The notes beneath the pieces are model-generated. The model searched no databases and had not been told where the DNA came from. It saw nothing but the letters and a program-made list of their open reading frames with translations. Source: Cavia porcellus (lineage: Eukaryota; Chordata; Mammalia; Rodentia; Caviidae). Taken from it: DNA of 64,000 nt. The number at the start of each line of letters is the position of its first letter. Positions within the stretch are counted from its first letter, which is position 1. A program made the position numbers and the translations under genes. Location: positions 692,501-756,500 of the forward strand of contig NW_026947488.1 of NCBI RefSeq assembly GCF_034190915.1. The letters run 5' to 3'. Shown piece by piece: positions 1 to 12,520 of this stretch.

Positions 1-160
1 TCCTGGGACGCAGTCCCCGCCCCCGCGGACCACAACGCCCAGACGTCCCCGCGGCGCGCGCGGCCTCCTGGGAAGGGTAGTTTCAAATCGGCTACCGCCC
101 GAGACCTGGGCCACAACCGCGCGGGAGGACACGCAGGACGGGAGCGCTTTCGGTAGGCTG
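1..160 (-). promoter_or_regulatory. CpG-rich promoter, probably of TCEA2 (transcribed leftward)
   Basis: The first 160 bases are very GC- and CpG-rich, then composition drops to ordinary intergenic DNA. Positions 63-81 read on the minus strand as ACTACCCTTCCCAGGAGGC, close to the ZNF143/THAP11 site ACTACAATTCCCAGMATGC that sits near start sites of housekeeping genes. No coding exon is visible. In human, TCEA2 lies head-to-head with SOX18 about 10-14 kb away, which fits this position. The gene assignment is inference from synteny; the promoter-like composition and the motif are seen directly. Confidence 0.45.
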
Positions 161-1744
161 AGTGGAGGGAGTGGGGATGGGGTACGGCGTGAACTCTGCC
201 CACTCTCGCCACTGGCCGCCAAGGCACCGAGCGGCACTCAGAGCCAAGGCCCGAGGTCCCGAATCCTACCTTTCAGCCCTTTCAATCCCGCGCAGGCCCT
301 TCCCACTGTGCCTGCCATCCTTTTGCGCACAAATGCCCTGTCAAGATGCCTGCTACACACAACGGCAGGGGCGAGGGATCTGTGCGGGGATGAAGAAGAG
401 ACTCTGGACCCTGGGAGGCTGCATGACCCAGGCCCTGCCTCCCGTGGGGAGCCTGTGGCTGCAGTGTACAAATCCCAGGCTCTGCACTGGACAGTTCCCC
501 GTGGGGACCACAAAGCCCATATTACAGTACCTCGGTCAGCATGACGTGAGCTACTTCACACTACCGACCAGGCGCCGGACGGAAGAGCCAGACTGCTCTC
601 GCTCAAAGGGATGCCCAGGCCAGGGAGAGGGAGAGACATAAGGGCCAGTAATCCCCACCCATTATGGCCTGGCACCTCCTCAGTGATGCAGATACTGGGG
701 CGTGCTGGAGGGAACACAATTCTAGGGGAGGGTACAGGTCAAAGAAATAGTATCTCTAGTGTTCCCTCCATTATTAAAATTTAAAATGCAGGCCAAAACT
801 CATGAGGTGCGATGGCAGGTGAAATGTCTAAAAGGCCTGGTCTGACAATGCCTTGGGCTATGTTGTTAATTAGATGTACTGAATTTCCCAGGAGCCAGCA
901 TGGAATTCCTTTTAAGTGACAAAGTTTTTCCAAGGCAGTGGCCCCATGATGAATGAACTCAGCTCCCCCAGCTCTACATATACTCGATTCTCCTCTTATC
1001 TGTGAGCTGGGATCATATCTTAGTCCTGCCCAGTGGAGCAAGTCCTTGGGTCAGAAGCCTCTGCTAGACATGAGTACAGGCTCCACAGATCAGATACACC
1101 AGGAGCATCAAGGAAGGCTAAAACCTTGCTCTTTGAACCACCCTCTTGATGGATGATAACCACACAAAGGAGCTGACATGAGTCCTGCAGAACCCACTGA
1201 AGGGCTGCCCTTGTGCAAAAACCAGTAGGAACCCCAGAATATGTGGTTTTGAGCTGGCTCTCAATCATCCACAAGGTCATGTCTATGAAAGCTGCCCAGC
1301 CAGCCATAGGAGACACAGACTTCTCAGGGTTGAGTTGATTCAAAGATCACCTGAAGGGAACCAACCCCCAAGCTGGTGCACACCTCTGACCACCAGAACT
1401 GGGGATCCTACAGTGCTGGCAGAGGCTAGCCACAGAAAAGCCACTCTGCTAATGCAAGCAGTATAAACCCAGAACTGGGAAGGCAGATATGTGCCCATGT
1501 GACACTAAGAATGAGCATCAGAAAGGAGGGAAGGCTAAGGTGGATCTCCTGGAGCTATTGCCTTTTTGCCAGAGAAGTTCAAAGATCCCCAGGAAGTAGC
1601 ATGGGCATGTACCTTGAGCAGGTCATCTTCAGGGACCCATCTCATTTCTGCACAAGAAAGACAAGCACAAAGTTTAGGGGAGAGGAAGTACAGTCTGAGG
1701 ACTCACCCTTGATCCCACCTGGAGAGGCTGACTCAGTAAAGGGA
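161..1744. other. Intergenic, no gene recognised
   Basis: Unique-looking DNA with no family I can name. The open frames here, including one at 162-641, lack recognisable protein similarity and look like chance. Confidence 0.5.
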
Positions 1745-2260
1745 CTTTTCTTTGGTTTTGATGCTGTAATTTATTTTTTTAATTTATATTAGTACATGTT
1801 TGCAGTAAATATTGATTATATTCATTGTAGGGAATTGGTACATGTACCTAACACATCGAAGTTCTTTTTCCCCTTCCCTTCCATACCCCCATTTTTTCTG
1901 CCACAATCAGATTCATTTATAAGTCCTCATAAAGTTAATTATACATACAAATTAACAACCAGGCTAACTGGCAAATAAAAATCAAGCACATAAAACAATT
2001 ATACTAAATCAAGGCACACTATTAGATATACTGTCCATGCTGAATTACAGTAATTTTTTCTCTCTTTTCCAATTATCACCTTTATTTCGCACTCTTTTTA
2101 TATATTGATTTTTTTCATACAAGTAAAGCCATGTAATATGTAAGTTTGTGTGTCTGATTTACTTCATTTAGCATTGTGGCCCTAAGGTGCACCCATTTTC
2201 CTCCAGATGACTCAAGTTTATGGTAAGAAAACTTCGTGAGGAATGCCTGATGCCCTTGTG
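1745..2260 (-). mobile_element. L1 3' end fragments, reverse orientation
   Basis: Positions about 1,770-1,930 are the reverse complement of the lineage-specific L1 3'UTR also seen at 16,479, 45,350 and 60,430: a short AT-rich terminus, then a polypyrimidine stretch that is a polypurine tract on the other strand. Positions about 2,100-2,260 resemble the much older mammalian L1M 3' region, with the phrase for a 'TGTGTCTG..TTACTTCATTTAGCAT' type segment. Two L1s of different age appear to be juxtaposed. Confidence 0.6.
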
Positions 2261-2802
2261 TGGTGACTCCTGAAATCCTGTGTTGGCAGGACCCCATCAA
2301 GCAGAGTTCTGGGATTCTATCCTTTGTGTAGATCAGAGGTATGGGCCACAGGCCAACCAGGGTATACTAAGACCAAGTCAAGAGGCTCAGGAAAGCTAGA
2401 GGTAGCATTCCAGGGCAGATGGTATTCCCATGTGGAAAGGTGGCAGGGTAGCCTGGAGTATGTCTCCAGCCAACAATATTAGCTAGGCTAAGGGAAGGGA
2501 GAGAAGCAGATGCACAGCAGGGACAGGCCTGGGCAAAGTGGGAGAGAAGTACAGGGTCTCACCCTGATGGGAAAGAAGACAACATCTTTCCAGACAGCCC
2601 GCAGAAATGTATCCCACCTTCACTTATGAACAAGCCCATGTACCATGTGTGGTCAGCAGGGCCTGGGGCTGATGCTTTGAGCATCACTTCACCCTACATG
2701 TCCCCTGCTGCTGGCAAGTGCAGTGGGCATTCCACCCAGTAACACATATTGTTTTTCATTGAGTTAGTAAAGCAAGGCTTGACTTCTGAATTACAAATTT
2801 GA

Positions 2803-2955
2803 GAGCCAGGTGTGATGGTGCATGCCTGTGATCCCAGAACTGAAGAGGCAGAGGCAGGAGAATCACTGTGGATTTGAGGCCAGCCTGGCCTACATAGTGA
2901 ATCCAAGGCCACCCTGGACAACATAGTGAGACGCTGTATCAAAAACCCAAAAACT
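2803..2955 (+). mobile_element. B1 SINE
   Basis: A 7SL-derived B1 with the GCCAGGTGTGATGGTGCATGCC head, tandem 'AGGCCAGCCTGG' modules and an A-rich tail. Confidence 0.85.
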
Positions 2956-5498
2956 TAATCACTGACTCAATCAATCAATGAATCAGAAATTTTGGAGAAC
3001 ACTTCATATGTGTGTTGGTATAACTGGTTTCCTCCTTGCCAATCTGTGCCAACCCAAGGTAATCTGTGCCCTGAGACAGGTAGTCAAGCAGATTCCACCA
3101 GCTGAGAACCAGGACTCTGCTTTGCAAAGCTAGAGGAGAAGTCCAGGACCATCTGCCCTGTGTCCATTTTCCTCCTCCATAAGATGCCAGGTGGCCCTTT
3201 CTTCTCAGGGCCCTGGGAGGCCCACAAGAGACAGTTTGTAAGGAGGCTCCCGTGTCTCACTGGGTCTCCTCTAAAGCCCACAAAGGCTGCCGACAAAGAG
3301 AAACCAGGCTCCTGTGACCCCCTAAGAATGAAGACTAGGAGGCTAGCAGGCTTCCTGCATCGGGGTGGTATCCTGAGTCAGCACAGCCTGTGGGACTGCT
3401 CAGTGCATCCAGGTCAGACAGGTGTGGGCAATGGTGTGGTGGCCTGACCCAAAACAGGAGCAAGCCAATGGGAGGAAGGGAGTGGACTGGACTGGTAGGG
3501 TGGCAGAGGAGGCAGGCTGGAGCGGGCTGAGGCTGACTGGCCCCAGTGATATGAGGAGAAGCAGCCTGTAGATGGCAATAGTGAGCCACAGACCTGCTTA
3601 AACTTGGCTTCCCATCCCTAGGGAAGTTCTGTGGGTTCCCAGCAGGGACTATACTGCCTAGCTGTGACCATGAAGCCACTGGAGTGAGAATATGGTCAGT
3701 GCCGAAGAGCCCTCGCTTGCAGGGTAGTAGCGCCAACCAGCTCCAACACTCCCCCAGTCTTAGAGATGTTCATTCTCAGACTCCGTATGAGCTCCTGACC
3801 TTGGGGGCACTAGCTCCGAGCGGTCACACCCACCTCAGACCCCACCCGGGACCTGAACCTTTCTGAACTTCCTCCCCTGCAGAGCTTTCCCAGATAACTG
3901 CCAAGGCCTCCAAATCCTCCTGTGCTCAAGCACTGTACCACAAGTGACAACATATGAGAACCAGTGGATCCTACCTTGGGGTGACCATGGAAACAGGGCA
4001 CTGCCCACTCCCCAAACTCTACCTGGGCCCTGTGCAATGGAAAGGAGGGTACCTACATCCTTCCCCACACCCCCTAGTCCCTAGAGACTGGGAGCACAAC
4101 AGCCTGGCATGCAGGTAGGGGCCAGAGTTCCCAAGGGGCACTTCACTCACTTTCTGCCTGGCTGCTACTAGGGGCCTCCTCCAGCTCCCAGGATGCACAG
4201 GCAGGGGCTCCTTCGTGGTTCACTCTACCAGGAACACCAGCAGAAGCCCCATTGCTTTGTCCTTTCCTGGAGCTAAGCCCCAATTTTCCTTAGGGTTTTT
4301 GCATCCTCCTATAGGGGATTTTCTATATTGGGTGTCTTGTCAAGAGAAAAGCTGTGAATCCACCCTCAGTAGCCCTTAGTGAGTAGCATGGCCCTGTCCT
4401 GGGGACTCTGGGGGAGAAGCCCTGGCTTGGAAGTCTGAAGGGGCTACTAGGGCCTTCACAGGATCTGGGGATACCCCCAGGGTCAACCCCACTGGGCCAG
4501 CTGTACCTTTGGCCCAAAGCCCTCCCCTCCTTCATCCTGAGTCCAGGAAACAGCGGAAGCTGAGGCCATTTATTTTTCTATTTGTGTCCCCCAGCCCCCA
4601 CCCCAAAGCTGGCCATGACCCCAGTGACTAGCATCTGTGCTTCCCCTCTAGCTGAAGCAGGGCAGTGATGGGAAGGCTCATGCTGCCAAACTCACACGAA
4701 CCACCCCCCATTTCCCATCACCATGCAGTGGGGAGCATCCTGTACCTCCTCAGGTCTCTACCTCCCTGCCATAGGAGGGTGCAGCCCCAATCCATCAGGC
4801 CCTCCCGGCCACTTTGGGGGCTGCAGGTTCCCATCACAGAGCTCCATCCAGGCCTCTCTTGGCGGTTAGACAGGCAGTGGCCACAGATGCAGTGAGAGTG
4901 GCCTGCTATGTATGGGCAGGGCATGAAAGCTGGCCCTGCTGTTGCTTGCTTTCCTCCTGTTGCTCCTAGCTCTCTGGACATCAGTATCACAGCCTGCAGA
5001 ACGGGAAGAGCCATGGGCTCAGGGTAGTGTCTCTTGGAAAGTCCCCCGCCAGCCCACAGCTTGGCTCAGGCCCAGCTCCCTCCCCCAGAGACAGCATTAG
5101 GGAAGCCAGGAGGCATCCCCAGAGGCCAGTGGCAGCCTGCTGTAGGCTTGCTCTAACAATGTGCTTCCCCCACACAATTCCCAGAAATGCTGCCCTCCTG
5201 CCCTGCCAGCCCCAGCCCGACAGCCTGGCGGCCACTCCACCCTCCTCCTCCCCAGGGAGCCCTAGGCAGCCACAGGGTCAGAGGGTATGGGTGAAGTTTT
5301 GAGGGCTGACTCAGAGGGCAGCCAACCCAGGAATCCTAAGGCAGCCTGCCTTGCCCTACCTTCCTGCAGAGACCAGGGAATCTCCTGAGGACAGCCATGG
5401 CCAGTCCCCTGCAGGAGCAGCATCCAGTTGGTCCCTCAGCTTGTGCTGAGGCTGAGGAAAGCCAAATCAGATCACACACTGTGCTCAAATCTTCTCAA
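2956..5498. other. Intergenic, no gene recognised
   Basis: GC-moderate unique sequence. I see no coding exon, RNA gene or identifiable repeat. A near-match RFX X-box at 3981-3994 is listed separately. Confidence 0.45.
3981..3994. promoter_or_regulatory. RFX X-box-like motif, one mismatch
   Basis: GTGACCATGGAAAC differs at one base from the RFX consensus GTTNYYATRRNAAC. It is listed because two perfect matches occur elsewhere in the window. Binding is not shown by sequence alone. Confidence 0.3.
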
Positions 5499-5770
5499 GG
5501 GGTTCAGGGTGTAGCTCAGTGCTTGCTGAGCATACAACAGGTTCTGGATTCAATCCCCAGCACTGCAACAAAAAATTCCCAGACCTACCCTCCTGTAAAT
5601 TTTCCCTCTGGGAGCCTGAGGCGAGAGTCAAAAGTTCAGACCCAGCTTGGGCCAGTTAGCAACTCAGCAAGACCCTATCTCAAAATTTTAAAAAAGAGGA
5701 CTAGGGCTGGGCATGTAGCTCAGTGTGAAGGTCCTGGGTTCCATCCCAGTATCTACACACACACACAGGC
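5499..5770 (+). mobile_element. ID SINE followed by B1-dID composite
   Basis: An ID element (about 5499-5573, tRNA-like A box GTAGCTCAGTG and B box ATTCAATCC) is followed by a B1 right part (about 5608-5697). Joined to the B1 is a deleted ID (about 5703-5760) lacking the middle of the tRNA-like body. This B1-dID arrangement recurs at least seven times in the window. Confidence 0.75.
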
Positions 5771-7450
5771 ACACTCCGGATCCTGCGGTGCTCTGGCCCC
5801 TGAGCCTCAGCTGCCCCTCACACCACTCTCCCTGCCCTTCCACACACCTGCAGTCTCCTTCCATGTCTTCCCATGTCCTTCAGGTGTGGCTCAAAAGTCA
5901 CCTCATTAAAAAACAGACCAGGAGCACCCTATATACAGTTCTCTCCCACACCTGAACCCCAAATCCTGACTTATTTGAGGATGTATTGATTTTCTTTCCC
6001 TCTATATCTCTTCCTACAGCAGGGATTTGGGTTTCTTTTCTGCCAAATCCCTACCTCCTAAACCAGAGTCTGGACCAGCAGGTGCTCAATAACTCATGGA
6101 GGTTATGGATGGATAAATGGATGCTTCCTGTCTGAGCAAGGAGGGTGGGTGATTCCTTGTCCAGCTGGCAGCCTCAGCTAGTTTCTGACCAGAGCCACTC
6201 ATCACTAAAGCCAGGCAGTGTTGGGTGTCCCACCTTGAGTGCCCAACTGGCAGGTGGGCAACTGAACACCTGGGTGTGTTTTTCCTCTTTGTCCCTACCT
6301 TCCCTTTCTCCTTGTTTCCTAGTCTGGTAGGGGAGGGAGGGGCCAGGGTAGCCCAGGGCACTTTGGCAGGGACAGGCACTGTCCACCTGGGGCTCAGAGA
6401 GCTGAAATGTCCAACACATAGTACAAGCACAGAAAGAGCCGACTGATGCCTCCACAGAGCCACCAAGGGGACTAGGACACACACGACTACAAGACCAGAG
6501 ATACCCACAGGCCCATACCCTGGACACTGAGAACCAAAGAAAGACAGACATACCACACAATGGCTGATCGGCTGGAGGCAGGGGGCGGAGCCAGGGGTGG
6601 GGCCAACAGAACTTGGTCAGGACCAGGGGCCAGCAGCTGGGGTGACCGGACAGAACGGCGCCTGCTCAGCCAGGGCTGGCCCTCGGCTCCTCAGGCTTTG
6701 AGGCTAGCCTTCCTTCCTGAACTGCTGTTTCCTGGTCCCGCCCTGTTGTTGCTATGGAAACCCAGAGCAACCCAGCTCCCCAGCCTGATTCCCATGGAGC
6801 CCCCGCAGAGCAGCATTGCTGGAGAGGTCCACAACAGGCAGCAATGCTGGAGGGCACACACAGCCATCCACCCACCAAGAGCAGAACACCCCCAAAAGGC
6901 TGCACAGTAGCCCCAGGACTCACCCAGCATTCCTGACACCCAGCTCTCCTTCAGTGCTCCTAGAAATAAGCACAGCCTGTGATAAACATTCAGGGTCCCA
7001 AGTCCGCATGGATAGCACAATACCCTGAATCAGAAAACAGCCTTTGAAATATTATCTGGGCCCCAGGGGTACCCCCAGAAGCCACTTCTCTGCACGTACT
7101 GGCCACAGCACATATGCCATCATTCACAGTCACGCTGCAGTCACAAACACAGATCTGTTCTCCACCTTACAATCCTATGCCCTCAACTCAGGGAATCTCT
7201 GCCCAGTCTTGCTGGCCCTTGAACACCCAGGGTAGATGTGACCCCATGCAACACCCTCAGCATCACCCTTGACCTAAAACAGCCCCACTATCATTGCACA
7301 GGAGGACCCCCATCAGCAAGCCTCTGCATAGCTGTACCTCATCCCCTCCCCCAAATCAGAGCCCAAACCAACATCTTTTTCTACACAGTACTCTTGGGTC
7401 CACACGACTGCAGTGAATTGTACATGTGAACCCTGATCCCAAACCTAACA
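5771..7450. other. Intergenic; GC-box-rich patch and X-box near 6560-6800
   Basis: No gene recognised. Positions 6575-6615 contain GC-box-like GGGGCGGAGCC and GGGTGGGGCC. A perfect RFX X-box follows at 6748-6761, so this could be a distal element or weak promoter. Confidence 0.4.
6748..6761. promoter_or_regulatory. RFX X-box, perfect consensus match
   Basis: GTTGCTATGGAAAC fits GTTNYYATRRNAAC at every constrained position and is nearly palindromic. It lies about 130-190 bases past a GC-box cluster, between SOX18 and the putative TCEA2 promoter. The family is known to bind such sites in promoters and enhancers; activity here is inference. Confidence 0.5.
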
Positions 7451-7572
7451 TCTTTTTTTTTTTTTTTTTTTTTTTTTTTTGTCTTTTTCATTTTTATCGG
7501 TACCGGGGATCGAACTCACGACCGCCTGCTTGCAAGGCAGGTACTTATGCCGCTGAGCTAAATTCCCAGCCC
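7451..7572 (-). mobile_element. ID SINE, young, with target-site duplication
   Basis: On the minus strand: tRNA-Ala-like head GGGCTGGGAATTTAGCTCAG, an anticodon-arm-like CCTGCTTGCAAGG region (read on +), B box GAGTTCGATCC, terminal GGTACCGATAAAAATG and a long A tail. CCAAACCTAACATCT occurs on both sides, an intact target-site duplication showing recent retrotransposition. Confidence 0.9.
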
Positions 7573-7589
7573 CCAAACCTAACATCTGA

Positions 7590-10500
7590 AATCATTGTAC
7601 CCATTCATGCCTGTTCACACCCTTATACCATGTATGCCTGTCCACTATTCCAAGATTACAGGCAGAATCAGAAGCCCAGTACACAGGAGAACTGATAGTA
7701 AAAGGACACAGGGCCTGAAGACTGTACTCGGGCCAGGATCAGATCTGTCACTGGCTGAGAGACATGCAGGGCCACCTGGTTCTGAGGTATCCAGTGTCCT
7801 TCCTGAAGGCATAGAAGGCAGGAGATCAAGGAAGGCCCAGACTCACTTCCCCCACCCAGGCCTGAAGCTGAGGTAGTGTCTGAACCAGGCAGCTAGCTCT
7901 GAAGCCAAGGTCTCAGGAGACTAGAGTGCTCCTCCACCTGGAGCTGCAGCTGATGGAGACTCCCCCCACCCACCCTACTCTTTGGGAACGGGAGAGTCCA
8001 GGCCCTGCAGGATTCTGTAATTGGTCCCAGCCTTGTAGCTCCTGCAGCCGCCAAGGCTTGGCTGGTGGGAGCCTGGGAGGTCTGTGCCCAGGCAGCGCCT
8101 GGGAGGTCCCACCACCCCCAGCCCGGAGCTGAGCCAAGCCAAGCCCCCACCCAGATCCACCAAGGCGAACTACCCAGAAGCCGTTGCAGGCCTCCCCTAG
8201 AGGCTGGGGTCCAGTCCAGGCTGAAGGACAGAAATAGGTAGATAGCAGGGAGGACAGTGTGTAAGCAACAGGCAGGTCAGCCCCATAGTTACCGCAGAAG
8301 GTTGCTCCTCTACTCCACCTCTTCTGGGAGTGGGTAGCTGCCAGCCTGGGTCAGGTCTGGCTGAGGAATTCCAAGGGCAGAGAACTGACCCTAGACTCAT
8401 GAACTGGCCCCATCTTTAGACAGACCTGGATCTCAGCTCAGTGGCCAGAGAGGCCTTGGGGCCCCTTCCTTTCAGTGCTGATAGCCATACTTCTCTGAGT
8501 AGGACCCCTGATCCTCAGCCTCCAACCCCCATCTCCTTATGGGAGGATCCAACTTGTTTGGTTCCCAAGGCCCTGGGCAGCCTCCAGCACTAGGTCCACC
8601 TCACCCCACATCCAGGCAGATGTACAGAGACAGGCACACATGCAGACCACACACACAGACATGCAGACATTCATGTCTGATGCCCCTCCCCCAGCACAGC
8701 TGGCCACACCCACCCCAGGCCTTAGACAACCCTAGGGAGTCCCTTCAGCCCTGAGGCTCCAGGGTCAGAGCCACCCCACTGACTGCAGCTTCCCCCTATT
8801 GTTGTCCCATCTGGACAGTGGGAAGGGGATCCCATTGTCAACCCTGCCAGGCAGTGAACCTGCAGAGTAAAGGAGTACACCAGCAGGCTCCTCCTGCCCA
8901 GCCAGGTTCACAGGACATGACAGTAGCAGATGCTTGAGTATCACAGCTCAGCCAAGAAGAAGGGCACTAGCTGGTGCCAGAGGAGGTGGCTGCAGGAGGA
9001 GCCACGGGAGGAGAGGGGAAGTAAAATGCCAGCACTGCTGGGATAGCATGGTCAGAGCTCTAGAATGACTCTGGGCACCAGCTAGAGGCTCCAGAAAGCT
9101 CCACATTCAGCCCAGTGTGTGTGTATTTGTATGTGTGTGTGTGACTGTGTGTGCGTGTGCATGTGTGTGTGTAGGGGTGCTGCTGCAAAGGGCCCTAGAG
9201 GCCCTTTCCCAGAATCTCCTGTGACCTACTCTGGGCAACCCTAGCCTTGAAGACCCTATACTGCACTTACCCATGATGCTATGGGACACAGGCAGCCACT
9301 GCTAGTGCTGCTGGGGAGATCAGGGTAGTGTGGCCCTCTAGACCTACTCTCTATCTATAGGCTTCTTCACAGTTCGAATTCCTATTATTTCCCCTCTGGC
9401 TCCTAGTGTGGTGGCTCCATCCATCACACTGAAAGCTGGCTGAACAGAGCTGGCACCACTGGCAGAAGCCTGTGAGCTCATTCGCCTTGTTGCTCACCAC
9501 TATTGTCAGCCTCCTAAGAAAAACTGGAGACTCTACCCCCGTACTTCAAATGCTCCAGCCCACCAGCCCTGCTCAGCATCCACGTATTAGCTGCTAGTGC
9601 CAGTGACAGACCTGGGGAAATCTGGACATGAGCCTGGAAAACCTAGCCCTTTCCTGTTAAGACCCTGCCCAGAATGTAAGGAAGGTATGTGGGGACAAAG
9701 GAAACCCAGCCCTAGGAAGAGGGGTATAGTTTAGGGACAGCCAGTGGGCTGCCGCAGGACCCATCCCATTCCTAAGGAGGGACTATGTGTGATCTAGAGG
9801 GCCACCAGAGGCCATAGAGGCCTGTGGCCACTGCTACCTGTGGCCTCAAACCGTGGCACTCCCAAGGCTCAGGGGTGGGTACCCTGACACAGTGAGGGAG
9901 ACTGTAGAGTTTCCAGGCTGTTAATGCATGCAGGATGGGGCGGGGTCCTGACCTCACCCAGTGGGTGATCTTCCCCTAACAGAACCACATTTGGTGGGGG
10001 CAGAAGGACCTCCTGGGGGACAGCCAGCAGCTTCTGGAACTCAGATTCCTTCCTGATTGGATACAGTGGACAAGGGGGAAATAAAAGGCTGAAGGCTTCC
10101 CCCCTCCGACATACCTTGGTTGACTGCCCAAGCAAGGGACCTTCAGCAAAGACACCAGTGCTCCTTGCCTTCCCTGGCCTCACTCCTCCAGTCTCTTTGC
10201 TCTTTCCTGCTGTGATGGCTTGGTATGGATGGGCAAGGGAACCAGAGATGGGTTTGAAGGAGGTTTGAAGGAGGTTTCGAGGTTTGAAGGAGTCTCAACA
10301 TTCAGGGCATTAGGCAGCAGGCATGAGGCCAGGAACCCTGCAACCCCAGACTGTTGTCTCCTTGCAGGAAAATTGGATTGAAAATGGTTGAGGAAAGGAG
10401 AAGCCCACCCTCTCTAATCTCAAGGGTAAGTTTGGGAGAGGTGTTGGAAGACCCAGCACCCAGAGTTCTGCCTGTGCATGGAGAATTTGGGCAGCATATC

Positions 10501-10749
10501 ACTTCTCAAACCAAGGCGCTTTTCCTTGGGTGCGGTGTGAACGAAGGTGGCCTCCCAAGAGTTTGGTACTAAAATAAGTCTTCCTCTTCCCAATGCAAAC
10601 TCAGAGCCCTGTCACCTCCCCCAGATACTGCGGGGGTCCAACGCCGTGGGTGGGACGGCAGCTCTGTTCTGACAGCCTGCAGGCCCCACAAGGACTACTT
10701 CCCAGCCCCCATCCGGATCAGAGGCCCCTTCCCATTCGGGAGTCCCTCC
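7590..10749. other. Intergenic, no gene recognised
   Basis: Unique sequence upstream of SOX18 with one GT microsatellite and a small GGTTTGAAGGA-type minisatellite around 10,248-10,290. No exon or RNA gene could be supported. Confidence 0.45.
9112..9172. repeat. (GT)n microsatellite, imperfect
   Basis: About 60 bases of alternating GT interrupted by ATTT, AT, ACT and CAT units. Confidence 0.85.
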
Positions 10750-11075
10750 TTCGGAGACTGTGGGGAGGGAAAGAGGGTCTGTGCCCAGGAGGCCTCGGCG
10801 GGATCCGGTGCGGCTCCAGAAGAAAGGGAACCCCCGGGGAGGGGGCAGCGCGGCCCGCCCCGCCCCACCAGGACCAACCCGCCCCGTCGCCGATTGGCCC
10901 CCAGCCGCTATATCTGGGCGCCCGCCCGCCGCTAGCCAACACCATCTCTATCGCCGCCGCCGCTGCCGCCGCCGCTAGTCCACCTTCTGTGCCCGGCCTC
11001 GGCCTCGGCTCGCAGTGCTAACAGCTGTCCTCCGCGCTCTCGCGCAGCGTTCCGCCCAGGCCGCGCCCAGCTGGA
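10750..11075 (+). promoter_or_regulatory. SOX18 core promoter and 5'UTR
   Basis: CpG island. An inverted CCAAT box (ATTGG) is at 10893-10897 and a TATA-like TATATC at 10909-10914, so transcription probably starts about 25-35 bases further on, near 10,940. The predicted 5'UTR includes a (GCC)n run around 10,950-10,975, just before a GC-rich leader. Spacing of the CCAAT and TATA elements is typical of a focused promoter. The start site itself is inferred. Confidence 0.6.
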
Positions 11076-12364
11076 ATGCAGAGATCGCCGCCCGGCTACG
11101 GCACACAGGACGACCCGCCCGCCCGCCGCGACTGTGCATGGGCCCCGGGATCCAGGGCCGTCGCTGAGCCGCGCGGCCTCCCCACCGCCCCAGCCGCGCC
11201 TGCCTCCCCGCCCAGCCCGCCGCGCAGCCCGCCGCGCAGTCCCGAGCCAGGGCGCTATGGCCTTAACCCGGCCGGCCGCAGTGAGCGCCCGACGGCCGAC
11301 GAGCTGCGCATCCGGCGGCCCATGAACGCCTTCATGGTATGGGCAAAGGACGAGCGCAAGAGGCTGGCCCAGCAGAATCCAGACCTGCACAACGCGGTGC
11401 TCAGCAAGATGCTGGGTGAGCAGCTGGGGTGGTCAGGGAGGTGCTCCCGGGGAGGGCGCTCCCAGGGAGGGCGGAGAGGCAGTGCCGCGCTCTCGCCGCT
11501 CGGAGCTCACCAGGGTCGGCCCGACCGTGCGTGCGCTCCCGACGGCTGCCCCCTTGACCATGTCTGTCGCCCGCAGGCAAAGCGTGGAAGGAACTGAACG
11601 CGGCAGAGAAGCGGCCCTTCGTGGAGGAGGCCGAGCGGCTGCGCGTGCAGCACCTGCGCGACCACCCCAACTACAAGTACCGGCCCCGCCGCAAGAAGCA
11701 GGCGCGCAAAGCTCGGCGCCTAGAGCCGGGCCTCCTGCTCCCTAGCCTGGCACCACCATCCGAGTCGTACCCCGCGGCGCCTGGCCCAGCCCATGCCTTC
11801 CGCGAGCTGCCCCCGCTGGGCGCCGAGCTCGACGGCTTGGGGCTGCCCACGCCCGAGCGCTCGCCGCTGGACGGCCTGGAGCCTGGAGAGGCGGCCTTCT
11901 TCCCGCCTCCCGCGGCGCCCGAGGACTGCGCGCTGCGAGCCTTCCGCGCGACCTATGCCCCCGAGTTGGCCCGGGACCCCGGCGGCTGTTACGGGGCGCC
12001 CCTGCCCGAGGCGCTCAGGACCGCGCCGCCTGCAGCGCCGCTCGCTGGCCTCTACTACGGGGCCCTGGGCGCGCCAGGCCCCTACCCCAGCCCGCTCTCG
12101 CCGCCTCCCGAAGCGCCACCGCTGGAGGGCGCTGAGCCCCTGGGCCCCGTCGCCGCCGACCTGTGGGCCGACGTGGACCTCACCGAGTTCGACCAGTACC
12201 TTAACTGCAGCCGGACTCGGCCCGATGCCCCCGCTCTCCCATACCACGTGGCGCTGGCTAAACTGGGCCCGCGCGCCATGTCCTGCCCAGAGGAAAGCAG
12301 CTTGATCTCGGCGCTGTCCGACGCCAGCAGCGCTGTGTACTACAGCGCCTGCATCTCGGGCTAG
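11076..12364 (+). CDS. SOX18: SOX18, SoxF transcription factor
   Basis: Two coding exons, 11076-11415 and 11577-12364, joined across a 161-base GT-AG intron (gtgagc / ccgcag) that splits a Gly codon inside the HMG box, the usual SoxF position. The 375-residue product compares with 384 in human. The start is the ATG of MQRSPPGYG, matching the human N terminus. Residues about 1-77 are Pro/Ala/Ser-rich. The HMG box (about 79-147) contains [16 protein letters not shown] and [12 protein letters not shown], binds the DNA minor groove and carries nuclear localisation signals. The middle is the Pro/Ala-rich activation region. [14 protein letters not shown] (about 313-326) is the conserved SoxF acidic motif associated with beta-catenin interaction, and the protein ends [12 protein letters not shown]. 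Known role: blood and lymphatic endothelial differentiation, with SOX7 and SOX17. All key residues are intact. Confidence 0.98.
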
Positions 12365-12520
12365 GTGCCGCCCCTGCCCCAGCGCTTCCTCCTGCTCCAC
12401 CTAGACCTTGCGGCCCTGCCGCACTCCCGCTTCCCTCTCGCAGATGTAAGTGTCGCCACGCAACAGCCTGGACGCTCCCTTGCTGCGGGCGGCCCTACCT
12501 CCCCGGGCCTTGCCCGTATT

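Noticed and set aside
162..641. 159-codon forward open frame at the left edge
   Set aside because: No recognisable domain, no homology I know, and no splice structure; likely chance in CpG-rich DNA.
6086..6556. 156-codon minus-strand open frame
   Set aside because: No domain, no conserved motif and no supporting splice sites.
10593..11021. 142-codon open frame upstream of SOX18
   Set aside because: Runs through the SOX18 promoter and GCC-repeat 5'UTR; composition-driven.
11720..12400. 226-codon open frame on the minus strand opposite SOX18 exon 2
   Set aside because: Shadow of GC-rich SOX18 coding sequence; no independent domain or promoter.
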